A stretch of DNA of 64,000 bases from [Phialemoniopsis] sp. UDSM-2020 (Eukaryota; Ascomycota; Sordariomycetes; Thyridiales; Thyridiaceae), in assembly GCA_018873225.1 (NCBI GenBank), contig JAEILZ010000003.1, positions 4,216,001-4,280,000 on the forward strand, written 5' to 3'. This document shows positions 11,046 through 22,200 of this stretch, piece after piece. The translations under genes were made by a program, and so were the position numbers. Positions within the stretch are counted from its first letter, which is position 1. Every line of letters starts with the position of its first letter. The notes beneath the pieces are model-generated. The model searched no databases, was not told the DNA's origin, and saw nothing but the letters and a program-made list of their open reading frames with translations.

Positions 11046-12089
11046 CTACAGTATCCTCTTCACGATGGCAACGACCTGCCAGCGGTTCCGCGTCGTGATG
11101 TCCTCGCCCGGCCGGTCCAACACCCAGTCCCTCTCGAAGCCGTCGCAGTCCCGCTCCCATATCCTCTCGACAGCCAGGCCCGCCGTCTCGAGCGCCGGAG
11201 CCGAGAAGAAGTCCCGCAGCTTGTCCCGGCCCGTGTGGAACCCGGCCACGACCCAGCACCGCGCCGACGGCGTCCGCGCCAGGAACCAGTCGATCGAAAC
11301 GCGCAGGTTCTGGTGCTGCCACGGCATCCACAGGCAGTCGCACGCGATGACCCTGTCTAAGGCGTGCCGGTAGGCCTCCCCGGCCAGGGGGTTGTCCTCG
11401 GCTGCGGGCGGCACCTCACCCCAGGCGTGGCCCTCGACCACGAGGTCCGGGCCCGCCAGGGCGGACCCCAGGGGCGAGAAGGACGCCTGCACGTTGCGCT
11501 GGACGTTGGACCGCATGTTGGGGATCACCGACGCGGCGGGGTAGTCCGTCACGGCGACCCTGCGGGCGCCCAGCAGCGCGGCCATGATGGAAGGCAGCGC
11601 CGTGCCGGCCCCGAGCTCCAGCGTCGACAGGCCCGTTACGTCAAAGGCGTGGGCTTCCGCCGGCCCGCCGTTCTCGGCACAGGTGCCCGTGCCCGCGAGG
11701 GCAGCAGGCACTGGGACAGCGGCACAGTGCTGTTCCTCCTCCTGCACGTCGTCCCCACCCGCCGAGGGGCTATTACCTAACAGCAACGAGGACGCCCTGT
11801 CGCCGTCGCCCAGGCGCAGGGCGCCGGCCTCGACGAGCTCGGCCGCGAGCAGCGAGCTGTTCCACAGGTAGTGGCTGAAGAGCCGCCTGTCCTCGTCGCC
11901 GTCCGGGTCGGCTAGGGTCAGGCTCAGCGGCTTGGGCAGGTACGGCGACGTGTAGACGAGGCCGTGGTCGGCGTCGCCGTGCTGGTTCAGCACGTCGTCC
12001 GGGAAGACGACGCCCAGGGTGTCCGAGAGGAAGTCCTCCGGGTCCGTGGCCGGCGGGCCGGACAGGGCGATCCGGGAGACCAGTTTCAT
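11046..12089 (-). CDS. SAM-dependent methyltransferase, METTL21/EFM7 (Nnt1)-like
   Basis: Class I, seven-beta-strand methyltransferase of the family-16 lysine methyltransferase group. Fungal members are often annotated as nicotinamide N-methyltransferase-like, and yeast EFM7 modifies elongation factor 1A. A single exon encodes 347 residues. The SAM-binding motif I is LELGAGTALPS (residues 157-167), followed by the acidic ribose-binding strand AVTDYP. A preceding LFSHYLWNSSLLAAELV segment matches the family signature with an invariant Trp. VIACDCLWMPWQHQNL sits where the catalytic D/N-x-x-Y/F-like motif IV is usually found. An Ala/Gly/Glu-rich stretch at about residues 93-150 separates the Trp helix from motif I and looks like a lineage-specific loop. 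The gene is very GC-rich. The fold is secure. The substrate is not, so no gene symbol is given. Confidence 0.88.
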   Translation of the reverse strand: MKLVSRIALSGPPATDPEDFLSDTLGVVFPDDVLNQHGDADHGLVYTSPYLPKPLSLTLADPDGDEDRRLFSHYLWNSSLLAAELVEAGALRLGDGDRASSLLLGNSPSAGGDDVQEEEQHCAAVPVPAALAGTGTCAENGGPAEAHAFDVTGLSTLELGAGTALPSIMAALLGARRVAVTDYPAASVIPNMRSNVQRNVQASFSPLGSALAGPDLVVEGHAWGEVPPAAEDNPLAGEAYRHALDRVIACDCLWMPWQHQNLRVSIDWFLARTPSARCWVVAGFHTGRDKLRDFFSAPALETAGLAVERIWERDCDGFERDWVLDRPGEDITTRNRWQVVAIVKRIL

Positions 12090-13307
12090 GGTTTTGGTGT
12101 CCCGGGGTCGCGGGGGGCGGCGCCCGACTGTTGGTCGATCAGGTCGGGCCCCGGTGTCTGTCTCTCTTTTTTTGGCTTGGCCTTACGTTACGAAATCCTG
12201 CCTTGGCGGCACGGCACGACAAGGGACAGGGAAAGCAAGGCAAAAGAAGAAAAACAGACGTAACAGAGTGACTGCCGACAAGCTGGCTACCCTGGAATCG
12301 GCGCAAAGGCTTATTGCCACTCCAGGGAGCTTTCTAGGCTCGTGTTTTGGCACAGAGCAGAAACACCAGAATTTCGACCATCATGGCGGCTTTTTTTTTT
12401 TTTCTGTGTCGCATCGTGTCCTGGCACCAGTCTAAAACCATTGGTGGGAGGGGCCAGCGACCGTTGCACCTGCTGCCCGGGCCGCCGCCATCAAAAGAAT
12501 GGCAGCTACGTCCAACGGTTCCTGCTAAACGCCGAAGCGACTAACACGGCCAACTCGACCTAGCAAAACCGTCGCCCGCTTGTTTTTGGTTGTCCGCGTC
12601 AACCAGACCTGCATCGCCACACTACCTTTGCAATCCTGCGAGGCAGTGCTGCCCACGACTGCGAGAAAGAGGGTATCCTCGCATCTGTCCTCTTTTCATT
12701 TTTTCCGACCCAGACATGATCAACATACTGCATGCAGCTTCTTTGGGAACACGACAACACGGGGATTGCATGGATGCAGGAACACGCGATGACGATACGA
12801 TGATCAAAATATTCTATTCTTCACCTCACTCACCTTGACGACAGACGATACCGGTGCGACTGCGACCTCTCCAGGCGGCTGACGACAAATGAAAGACGGG
12901 CGGAACATCAGAACATCTCACGATGCGGTTCAGAGTCAAGAAAACGATCGATTGAAACAAGAATCTCTTCTTTATATCATTATGCCATGGACGAGCAGAG
13001 AATAAACAGGGTATCGTGACTCCTCTCGAGCGGAGCGTGCAAAACCAAAACAAAATCCAAAAAGAGGTAAGCAAGACGCAGGAGATCTGTGTTCCCTTTT
13101 GTCCGTTCCCAAAACATTTCATGGCCCATATCATATCGTCCAGCCCTGGACCTCCGGATATCCCGCGCGCCAGCTATGCTTTCCCAGACTCTCTCTTCGC
13201 CGATAAAAACACACATTAATCCCATATAGTCGTGTAGTATATATTACGTGGCGTCGCCTTGAAGCGACTTTGGTGGTGGTGATGGTGGTAGAGGAGGTGG
13301 AGGTGGT
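12090..13307. other. 1.2 kb intergenic region with T-tract and GGT-rich segment
   Basis: Promoter side of the methyltransferase gene and 3' side of the zinc-finger gene. It contains a 13-base T run at 12391-12403 and an imperfect GGT/GGA repeat at about 13268-13306 that abuts the stop codon of the zinc-finger gene. No gene is supported. Confidence 0.5.
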
Positions 13308-15589
13308 TTATTGCTGCGCGGCGGCAGCCATCTGAAGCAGCTGCTCCTCGGTCGGGTCATCCGAGATCCAGATGCCCTTCTCCTCCTCGGTGGCACCGAG
13401 GAAGCCCTCAGCACGCTTCATGGTCTGAACGTCAAGGTCGGTGACGTACGCCTTGCCGTCGCTGAGCTTGACACGGACCTCGTGGTCGGTTGAGAGCATG
13501 AGGTCGTCCTTGGCTAGGCGGCGACCGCCGTCAAAGACAGCCATGACACGCTTCTTCATGGTCATCTGGCCTTTGTCGAAGCCCCATGAAGAAGGATAAT
13601 CTCGCCTGTTCTTGCGACCACGGGTCTTGCCGACCAGAGGGACGCCTCCGCGCGAGTGTGTCATGCCACGCGACTTCTGTACGCCGTTGGCAGGGTTGCC
13701 CTTGCTCTTCTTGCTGGGCGAGGCGGATGTCTTGACGCGGCTCTTGTCGTCATCATCCTCATCATCCATATCCTCGTCTTCCTCGTCCTCAGATGTCGAT
13801 GCCACCTGAGTGGTTGTCGGCAGCTGGTTCTTCTCCAGAGTCGCAACGACCTCGCGATCGTTCTCGACCTCGGCGAGACGCTTGGCGTTGACCGCCTCAG
13901 CTGGGTCTTCTTGCTGGACGATGCGCAGAACACAATCGTCCAAGTGCTCGTAGAAGTCTTGAGCATTGGAGAAGGTCGCCGAGCAAGTGCTGCACTTGCC
14001 CGTGGCATCCGGCGCATAACCGGTCAGCTTCTTGCCATTGGCGCTCGCGGTCTGGGTCTTGCGCCTGCTGTTGGGAGGGGTCTGCTCGACGCCGTGGACC
14101 GCCGTCAGATGGCGCTTGAAGACATCTGCGCGGTTGAACGACTTCTCGGCAGCCGAACCGGAACCAGGGCAGAAACCGCACACCATGGTGCCCTTGTAAT
14201 GCGTTAGGGTGTGGCGGTTCTTGTCATACTTGCGCGCGAAGCCCTTGGTGTGGTATTCGCAGGTCTGGATCGGGCACTTCTCTGGTCGCTCCGTCTGATG
14301 CGTGAGCATGTGCGCCTTCAGATCCTTGAACACCTTACCACACTCCGGGTGAGGGCATCGCTGCTTCTCCTTGGACTCGTCACCAGAGATGTTTTGCTCC
14401 ATTGAGTAGCTCGAGTGGAAAGAGCCCATACTCGGGCGGCGGCCTCCTTGATCCATGGGAACTGGGAATGGACTGTACTGGTGAAAGTTGTTGTGAGAGA
14501 AGGGTGGTGAGGAAGACCCATTCCTCAGCTGGGGTGAAGCAGTTCCTGTCATCGCTGGCGACGCAGGGTAGCCCGAATTGGGTGGCTGTGGATATGTGGG
14601 CTCGTAGGCGGACATTCCCATTGGGCGCACGTCAGGATGCAGTATGGAGGGGTCTATCCACAGAGGAAAAGCAAATGTCAGCAAATCAGCGCCGGTGGAG
14701 ATCTCGGGATTGACCGAAAGGAAAACCAACAGGAAGAGTCGAGAGGAGCAATGAAGTGCCCGCTGCTCTGAGAAAAAAAGGAAGAAACCAAGCGGAGGGA
14801 CTTGTGCCTTCCAGTGGGGCTCACGGCAGAGTCCACCCCACTGGAGAAGCTGCCTCGAGCAAGTGGAGGAGACGAAGAAAATGAAGAGGAATAAGACGTT
14901 GGAGGAGAGACAAACACGCTCGACCTCCTTGAAAAGGTAGGAGACGAGGTGACGGCTGGCGACGCAGTGGTGGGAGTATAAGTGGACTCACTCGTCGAAC
15001 ACCCCGGCTCGCACACGACAGTAGACGAAGAAACGCGCGAAATTGATGGAGAGACAGGGCCAGAAGTTTGAGATCTAGAGATCTGTGTCGACTCACCAAC
15101 AAAACCAGCCTTGGAGGCTGTGAAGTCAAAGGATGTGTAGTCCTCCATGCTGGGGGCTGCAAAGGAGTACTCGCCGCCGGGGAAGAAGTCGCCGTGACCG
15201 ACGATGCCAGGGCTCACAACACCAAGGCCCTGAGGAGCAGCCCATTCAGGCACACCCGTGGGCTGGCCGTGGATGGACCTGGGTGAGCCGACTGCTGATG
15301 ATGCTGCTGATGGCAAGGAGGCGGTGGAGAGAGAGGCGGCTCCCCGCGCATCACTCTCCTCTGGCTGCATATGCGGCGACATGTGGCCGCCGTTGAACAT
15401 GTATGGGACCTCGGCGTAGAGTCCATTGGGGTCGAAGTTCATCGTGGTCGGGAAGCACTCCTGTGCTGTCCTTGGGTAGCCGTAAGCGGCGTCTGGTGAG
15501 AGGCCCATGTCCATGGTGCCGTTGGGGAAGGCGTTGCCGTTCATGGGATCTGGATACAGAGAGTTGAAGTCTTGGTGTTCGTTCCTCAT
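13308..15589 (-). CDS. C2H2 zinc-finger transcription factor
   Basis: Probable DNA-binding regulator. The ATG is at 15589. Exon 1 ends at 15097 before a GTGAGT donor, and exon 2 runs 14653-13308 after GGATAG, giving 612 residues in phase. A second phase-1 GTGAGT donor at 14991 would add 35 Ser-rich residues. The first 250 residues are disordered and rich in Pro, Ser and Met. Three C2H2-type fingers follow: C264/C269-H279/H283 in PHPECGKVFKDLKAH, C291-H316 and C323-H351, the last with a longer Cys-Cys loop (CGFCPGSGS). After a fourth Cys pair (CSTCSATF) come a very acidic tract (about residues 455-475), a Lys/Arg-rich GKTRGRKNRRDY segment, and a conserved-looking C-terminal block starting PSSWGFDKG. 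The architecture resembles the filamentous-fungal RfeC-like regulators, but I am not sure enough to name it. Confidence 0.87.
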
Positions 15590-18500
15590 TGTGGGACGAC
15601 TGTGGCTTTATTTTCCTCGAAAAGCCGCGTCGTTGGCACAAAGCAATTCCAGGCGACGGATGAAGGTCCGAGCCAAGGAGCTTCCAGGAATCCGTGAGTC
15701 CTTTAGAGCAAGCGCTATGAAAGGATCGCTGGAATGTGTCAGGTAAGCGAGTCCAAGAATTTGCGCTGGGAGAAGGGCGCTCTACCCACCTGAGAGGATT
15801 ATCTCATTACCAGCACAGAGCACACACGCAGAGGTAAGAATGCACGAGAATTAGGTCCAACGGTGACCGAAGATCGATGCTTTTTTGCTCGTTGGTGGTC
15901 GTACGCGCCAAGGATGGAAGGATGCGATTAGACTGAGACAAGTGTCGCTGTGGTCTAAGTCGAGTCGAGGGAGGCGCCGATGTGCGGTTGTTGTCCACAA
16001 GGTTTGGATAGAGCGAGAGGGTCCTTGGTTCGCCGGGGTATTTCCGCTTGTCCCGAATTCCGTTCTGTTTCCTTACTTATACCGAATTGGCGCGAGGGAG
16101 AGGCCAAAGAGGGCACGGTATACTGGGTCTGGGGCAGACGTGGTGGAAACGAGGGGACGAGGACTTGAAGTAGGTCCTGGACAGGAAGAGCACAGAGGCA
16201 GAAGGAGAAAGAGAGATATGAGTCCTTTGTGTAAGACGACGACTGTTGTCTCTGCCAGGTGAGTCTGTTGTTGTTTGAGGGACCAAGACGAGAGTCTTCA
16301 TGAGCTTGCCAAAAAGTTGGGGGCCTTCGACGATACATATAACAATTTCCTGTATGGGGAGTCCATGTGGAGGGGAGTGGACACACTGAATATGGTAGGG
16401 CGGATGGCGAAGCACAGGAAAAAAGCGACAGAGGGAGATGCAGCAACGTACAGGCCAGTCGAGTACTCCGTAGTGAGAGAAAAGCAGCCATTTCGAGAGC
16501 ATGTACCCAAAGTACCGTACCCTGTCCACTACTGACCTGACCTTGACTGACTTTGACTGTCTCTTGGAGATGGGGGGACAGGGGGGCAGGGAGGGAGCAG
16601 CAGGGGTGCAGGGGTATGTGGGTGTGGTGGTGGACAAGAGGTACGAAGGTACTTTGGCCTGGTAACTTTTTGGGATTGCAGGGGGGGGCATGGCAGAGGC
16701 AGAGTTGCAGGGGTGGGCGTGGTCGCTGACCCACCAAGTAGGAAAATCGTCGGTAGACAGGTACGTACCAGGACTCAGGGTACATGAGATACAAATCCCG
16801 GTACATTTGATCAATTTTGATCTCATCTGAGCCACCACACCAAAGTCCACTACGGTGCTTAGGTGGGTGAGCTCCCTCCCAGTGAGTTCAGTCCAAGCCA
16901 AGCCTGCATTACCCACCAGACAAACGTCACTGACTGACGGACTCTTTGACAGACAGACACCTGACTTGACCGGCGAAGAGACGGCATCCTCCTACGCTGA
17001 AAAGTGAGACCCAACTAAGAGAACCCTCCCCCAACTCTACCGGTCACCGCGCCGTCCCTCTCTCTACGCCTACGAAAACGTTGTTTGCCCATCCCCCGCC
17101 CCTCTTCTGTCCCGCAAGAGAGAGGTGTGAGTGGACTATTCCGTGGTACGCTTTCCGCAGTCTAGCAAGAGAGTAAGAGAAAGAGAACCACTGTGGACTG
17201 TGGGAAAAGACCCAGGAATGCAAGGGCCCCAAGAAGGGTCCTCCGAAAAGCGCTGGGTGGAATGAGACGAAGCCCGGGACCGAGAAGGAGATTCATTGCA
17301 ACAGGGAATAGACAATAATACATGCAAGGATAGGTAGGCAAGTCGCCATCATACGGCCGACCAGCAAAGCAGGATACAGGTAAGATGTGGTAAACGATGT
17401 GCAGAATCAATGATGGCACACACCACTTCCATCAGCACCATTCACTTCTTCTGGCCGGCCGCCTCTGCCTCTGGCCTGGAAGGTCCCCCTGGCTGGCAAT
17501 CTTCGCGGGTCAGTGGGGTGCCTCTCGCTATGCTCTGCTCTCAAGTGGTTGAGCGACGAGAGAGGACGGGGAACCCCGGCCCTCTCGCTCATTCAACCCC
17601 CCTCTCGTTGTGCCTCTGTCTGCTTCGTATACTTAGTTTGTACGGCCGCAGAGGGCCGCTGGAGATTACCGCGCGGAATAAGCTCGCGATCGCTGCTGGA
17701 TCTGCTCTAGGAAATGAAACACACATCGCGCGCCTGCGCAGCCTTGTCCATGAGAGGATGTCGGCATATCGCGACCCATTCCCTTTCCCCCAAACATGCC
17801 TTGACTTCCCGTCTGGAAGCCACCGACAGTCTGGAAGCAAGCCTTCCGAGTGATACTGGGATGTCTTGCCCGTCCAGGAATGGGGGGAGTCATCGAGCGA
17901 GAGACACAGAATCGTCATCATCCGCCTCCCAGGATACTGGTTTGGATATCTCAGTACGGAGTAGTCTAGTCTAACCAGATGATTTTCGTCTAAGCACCAA
18001 AGGTACCCTTGTTACCTCGGCCCTTGACTGTTGGGAGACCCATCGAGGGTCCCGCAGCTCGAGCGAGTGCCCTTTGCGCGCCAAATTTTGGAGGGTACTT
18101 TTAGGGCTGGCCGGGACCCTATCACAGGCCCCATCTTGACCCCTGCTCGCTGGGCCTGTCGTCCACTCCCGTGCCATTCCTGACTGCTGGTCTTCTTTTT
18201 TTCTCCGACCGGGGAGAGACGACTTGACCTTTTGGGTGTGCGTTTTCAATGTTTAGGTTGGCCGATAATCTTGGTCTGGTGGGCTCCTCTTTTTCCTCTC
18301 TCTGCGATCCAATACCGGCACAGGACCTGCACAGCACAACACTGCACAAATCAGTCCCGACAGCACACAAGCAATGATGCTCAATCAATCTCGCGACAGG
18401 CCTCCATCTCTGACACCCACCAACACCCGTAGTGGCTGCTGGCGCTGTGTGTCTTTGTCAGGTACTTTACCTACCACTGCTACTGCCACCCACCGCCAGA

Positions 18501-19250
18501 ACCTAAGTATACATCCCCTCGAGCGTAGACAGACCAGTAGCATCTCGTCCCGTCCCCCCAACCATCTTGCCTTCTGGCGTTGTCTCTCCTTGCTGGGCCG
18601 AAGCAGACGAGATATGCGCATGCACATACACACGCCGGATCATGGCTTCCTGGGATGCATGTCTCTGATTTGATTGCTTTTTTGGCCGGCTCTCTTGCTG
18701 TTTTCAGGGTCCCCCCGACCCTTCATTCCGCGCTGGAAGTGAACCCGGCTCTGTCAAGACCCGAATACCAGAATTGGGAGAACGCACACACACGGAGGCG
18801 GGACGGCGGGCGGGGGAAGGAAGAACACAGTTCTGTGCCGTCGGCCACATACCACGGCCGCTGTCAAAACGTTTCAAACAGAGAGTGTGTGTGCAAAAAT
18901 GGCGGGAGACACATGGGACTCTGCGCACACAGAGAAGCTTTTCTCGCTTTTCTCGATGCCATGCGGAACGGGATTCGAGACATTCCTTTCGGCCCTTCGT
19001 AACTTTCCTGCCTGTGAAGCAAAGGAAAACGTTGTTGCCGAAACCCCCTCGTTGCCCAGATGTCTCTCTTCTGCCAGACCAAGTACATGCCTCCGGTCTG
19101 GAGGTATCTCGCAGTGTCTCTTTTTTCGCTAGATGCCCTCTAATGCAGCACTTAGACGCTTGCCGCACCTCTAGGTATGTTTTCGTACAGCCTCCCAGTA
19201 GGGGGAGTAAAAGCAGCCTACGCCATACTCCAAGAATACTAGATTAGGCT
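15590..19250. other. Gene-poor region, part 1: upstream of the zinc-finger gene
   Basis: Promoter and probable leader of the minus-strand zinc-finger gene, then anonymous sequence. From 15955 to 16916 two minus-strand frames stay open for about 280 codons each and a plus-strand frame for 87. They overlap and have skewed composition, so I treat them as chance ORFs in a stop-poor, pyrimidine-skewed strand. Copies of TACGGAGTA lie at 16464-16472 (inverted) and 17955-17963. No gene is supported. Confidence 0.5.
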
Positions 19251-22200
19251 TTCTATGCCATCTATCGCAGACCGGGACGGGCGGGCGTGCCTACCGGCTT
19301 TCGGCGCTACTGGTCGAACCCGTCAAGGAGATGGGACGATACCTTACAGGCCTCCCAAAAAGTATCGACGCCAACCCGCCGTTTTCCCTGATCGAGACAC
19401 ACAATGCTTTGGTCACAAGGGCGGTGGGATTTTTACCAAAGATGGTGGTAGCGTCACTTGCTGGCAGTAGGTAGTAGCCTGTAAGGGCCACCTCAAAGGA
19501 AAGTTCTCCAGCACCGCCTGGGCCTAACCTCGATCGAGGACAGCCCCAAATGCAACTGATGCAAGGTCGGGATGAACAGCCTCGACGCCAGCGCCGATGA
19601 GAAAAGTAGCCAAGAAACGCCATACCCGTGGAGAGAGAGGCTCTGGCGGGTTGGGCCCTGCGACCCCGTACGTACATACCGCTAGAAACAAAGTGCTGGA
19701 CTCGGTCGAGCCACTCACCGCTGGCCGTTCCCTCTCCCAGTGTGACGCTGCAGTGGGATATTTTTACACACTCCCTCCCACACACAGAAGAGGCAGGCAC
19801 ACGAGCTCGCATCATCTTTGTGTGGTGGGTTTTTTTGCTGTGCAAGATCCAGTCCAATCCGGATCGCTGGAGGCCCCCAATGCAACCGTGGGAGGGAACA
19901 AATAGGCCGTCTTACACCCTACGATAAAAATGCTAAAACCAAGCGCTTAGGTTGTTTTCTGTAGCCTACTGGTCTACCTATTCGCTTCGCTGCGACGAGG
20001 GTAGGGAAAAAAAAGGTTATGACATGTCTTTGGATTCCCCATACTTTAAGCTCATCGCGCTCACACAACTTGCACAGCCTCTCTGCTAGCGAGGCATTAG
20101 CTGCCGGTATGACATCTGTCTGCACTGCCATCTGGTAGTTTAAAAAAGTTCGATTGAAGAAAAGAGAAAAAGACTTATGGAGCAAAAATAGGTTTCAAGA
20201 ATTGATGACATAGTTGTTCTCCCTTGTGGGCTGTTGCATACACATCGTCATGTCATCCGTCGTGTCAAGATGCCCGCCGCCCAAAGGCCCGATGACTTAC
20301 ATGCGGGCAACGTTTCTTGTGCGCCCGTCATACTCCCTCTCTCTCGCGTTTACTTTCTCTCTACCTCTCTACCTTTTTTCTTGGTGGTAAGCATCTTATT
20401 CTGCACAACTTACTGTTTCGTTGCAGAAAATAAGAGGATTATTAGCAGCACATGTCCCAAAATGGATAGGATCCAGCTGTCTTCTGGCATCGCACAACTC
20501 CGATACTGTAATCATCCCGACTTTTTCTGTGGTGGTGGTGGTGTTGCGACCGCTTCGTCTGCAGTTGCAATAAGCAGGCAGAGTCTTTTTAACCTTGTTT
20601 TCCCTGTCGTCCTAATACGATAGACTATTGACACATTTGGTCTGTGTGAGATGCGATGCGATGCATCCGTACCTTGATATTGGGGAACAAATCTACCTGG
20701 TCTCTGTCCTTTGGTTGGCGGGCGGTGTTATCGTGCCTGTGCTGTGTGCTGGGGGGGAGGTGTTATGGCAAGTGGGGTACTCCTCAGAGTGTAAGTGTGT
20801 CTGTGTAAGTGCGCAAAGTAAGGTTTCTTTACACAAGAGGCGCGGGACAAAAAAGACAACGACACACAAAAAAGAGTCCCGCGTATTCCATCCAGTCGGG
20901 TTCGGCACCAGGCGAAGGACGGCCAATCCTGTGCCTGTGCTGCGTCTTCCCGTGTCCAAATCTCGCTGCCATTACCAGATCTAGAAAATCAAGCGTGCGC
21001 GCATCACACGGTACGGGACGGGATGGCAGCATGTGTTTAAGATTCTTTGGCTTCTTGGAAACGGCCCAGAGATAGTACCGACTGATACCCCACGAGATAT
21101 GGCGCCAAAACATACTGCGACTTAAACGCAACCGATCGTGGCATTCCAAACCCTCAGCCATGCCCCTACCGTTTTTTGCTTCTTTCTCGCAACTACGTAT
21201 ACTTCGACTCCCTTGGGTTCATGTACGACATTTCTGTGCAACTCGTGATCTAACCATGTGTCTCTCATTCCGCCCAAACGTTTGGGGAAGCCTGTCTTGA
21301 CCGTTGTCTTCGGCTGGCGGACGCTCTTCCGTTGACTCGGTGTCTGGATCGAGAGATACAGCTGGCCCGGTTGGAATTGAGCCTCTTTTCGAGGCGGATC
21401 TTCCATTCATTGCGGCGCGGAATGTATGTCCCTGTCATCACCAAGGCATCACCACGGTGTTCGAAGGCGCTGCCAACATCCTTCGCTCGGAACGAACGGC
21501 GGCTCGGTGACCGAATGTGAATCAGATAAACACCCATGCCGCAAATCGATGGAGATATCATGATGCACGCATGCAAGAGAGGAGCCTAGGGTAACTAGGT
21601 AGGTTTTGGGGCTTGCGGGCCACAGAGAAAGGGTCACCTGCCACAGTGACTCGAAGATAGAGAGTCAAAGTGTAATGCGAAAAGCCACCTCCACTGGGAC
21701 GAATCTGCCTTGTGCCGCGGCGCTAGTCTCGCGAGATAGCCTCAACTTTTCCTAAACCGGGGTGGTTTGAAGAGCATTGAAACCGCACATCCCACCCCCG
21801 GCAAGGGAGGGTCAATCACTTCCTCTTACAAGGCCTGTAACACACGAAGGAAGGCATACGAGGTTCGGTCGAGAGAAAGAAGCTCTAGCAAGCGAAGAGC
21901 AAAGGAAAAAGAAAGTTTGCACGCGCGCCCCATCCATGCCTTGCGAGACATGGGGGACCCAGAGTGCGAGTGAGAGGTAGAGAGTCAGAATGCAAAGTAA
22001 CCCCCCTTTTCCTTTCAGTTCTTTGAAACCCTTGAGGATATCCCCTGTGCTTTTGAGTTGAATGACATGGAAGGAGAAACGGGGATTTGCGAATTTGCCT
22101 TGCAGCATCCCATTTCTCGTTTGCCCGATCCGATCATATGGAGAAAACTGCACACAACCCTGATCGCTTGTGCGCAATACGCCGCACATACCGCGACGAT

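Noticed and set aside
13656..14207. 183-codon plus-strand ORF
   Set aside because: Antisense shadow of the zinc-finger coding exon.
15955..16916. Two overlapping minus-strand ORFs of about 280 codons and a plus-strand ORF of 87 codons
   Set aside because: Three frames open over the same bases with skewed Ser/Pro/Cys/His composition point to a stop-poor strand bias, not coding. No domain is recognisable. The region is the leader and promoter of the zinc-finger gene.
19305..19330. Possible tRNA B-box (GGTTCGAC on the minus strand)
   Set aside because: Flanking bases do not fit a T-arm and no A-box is found at the right distance.
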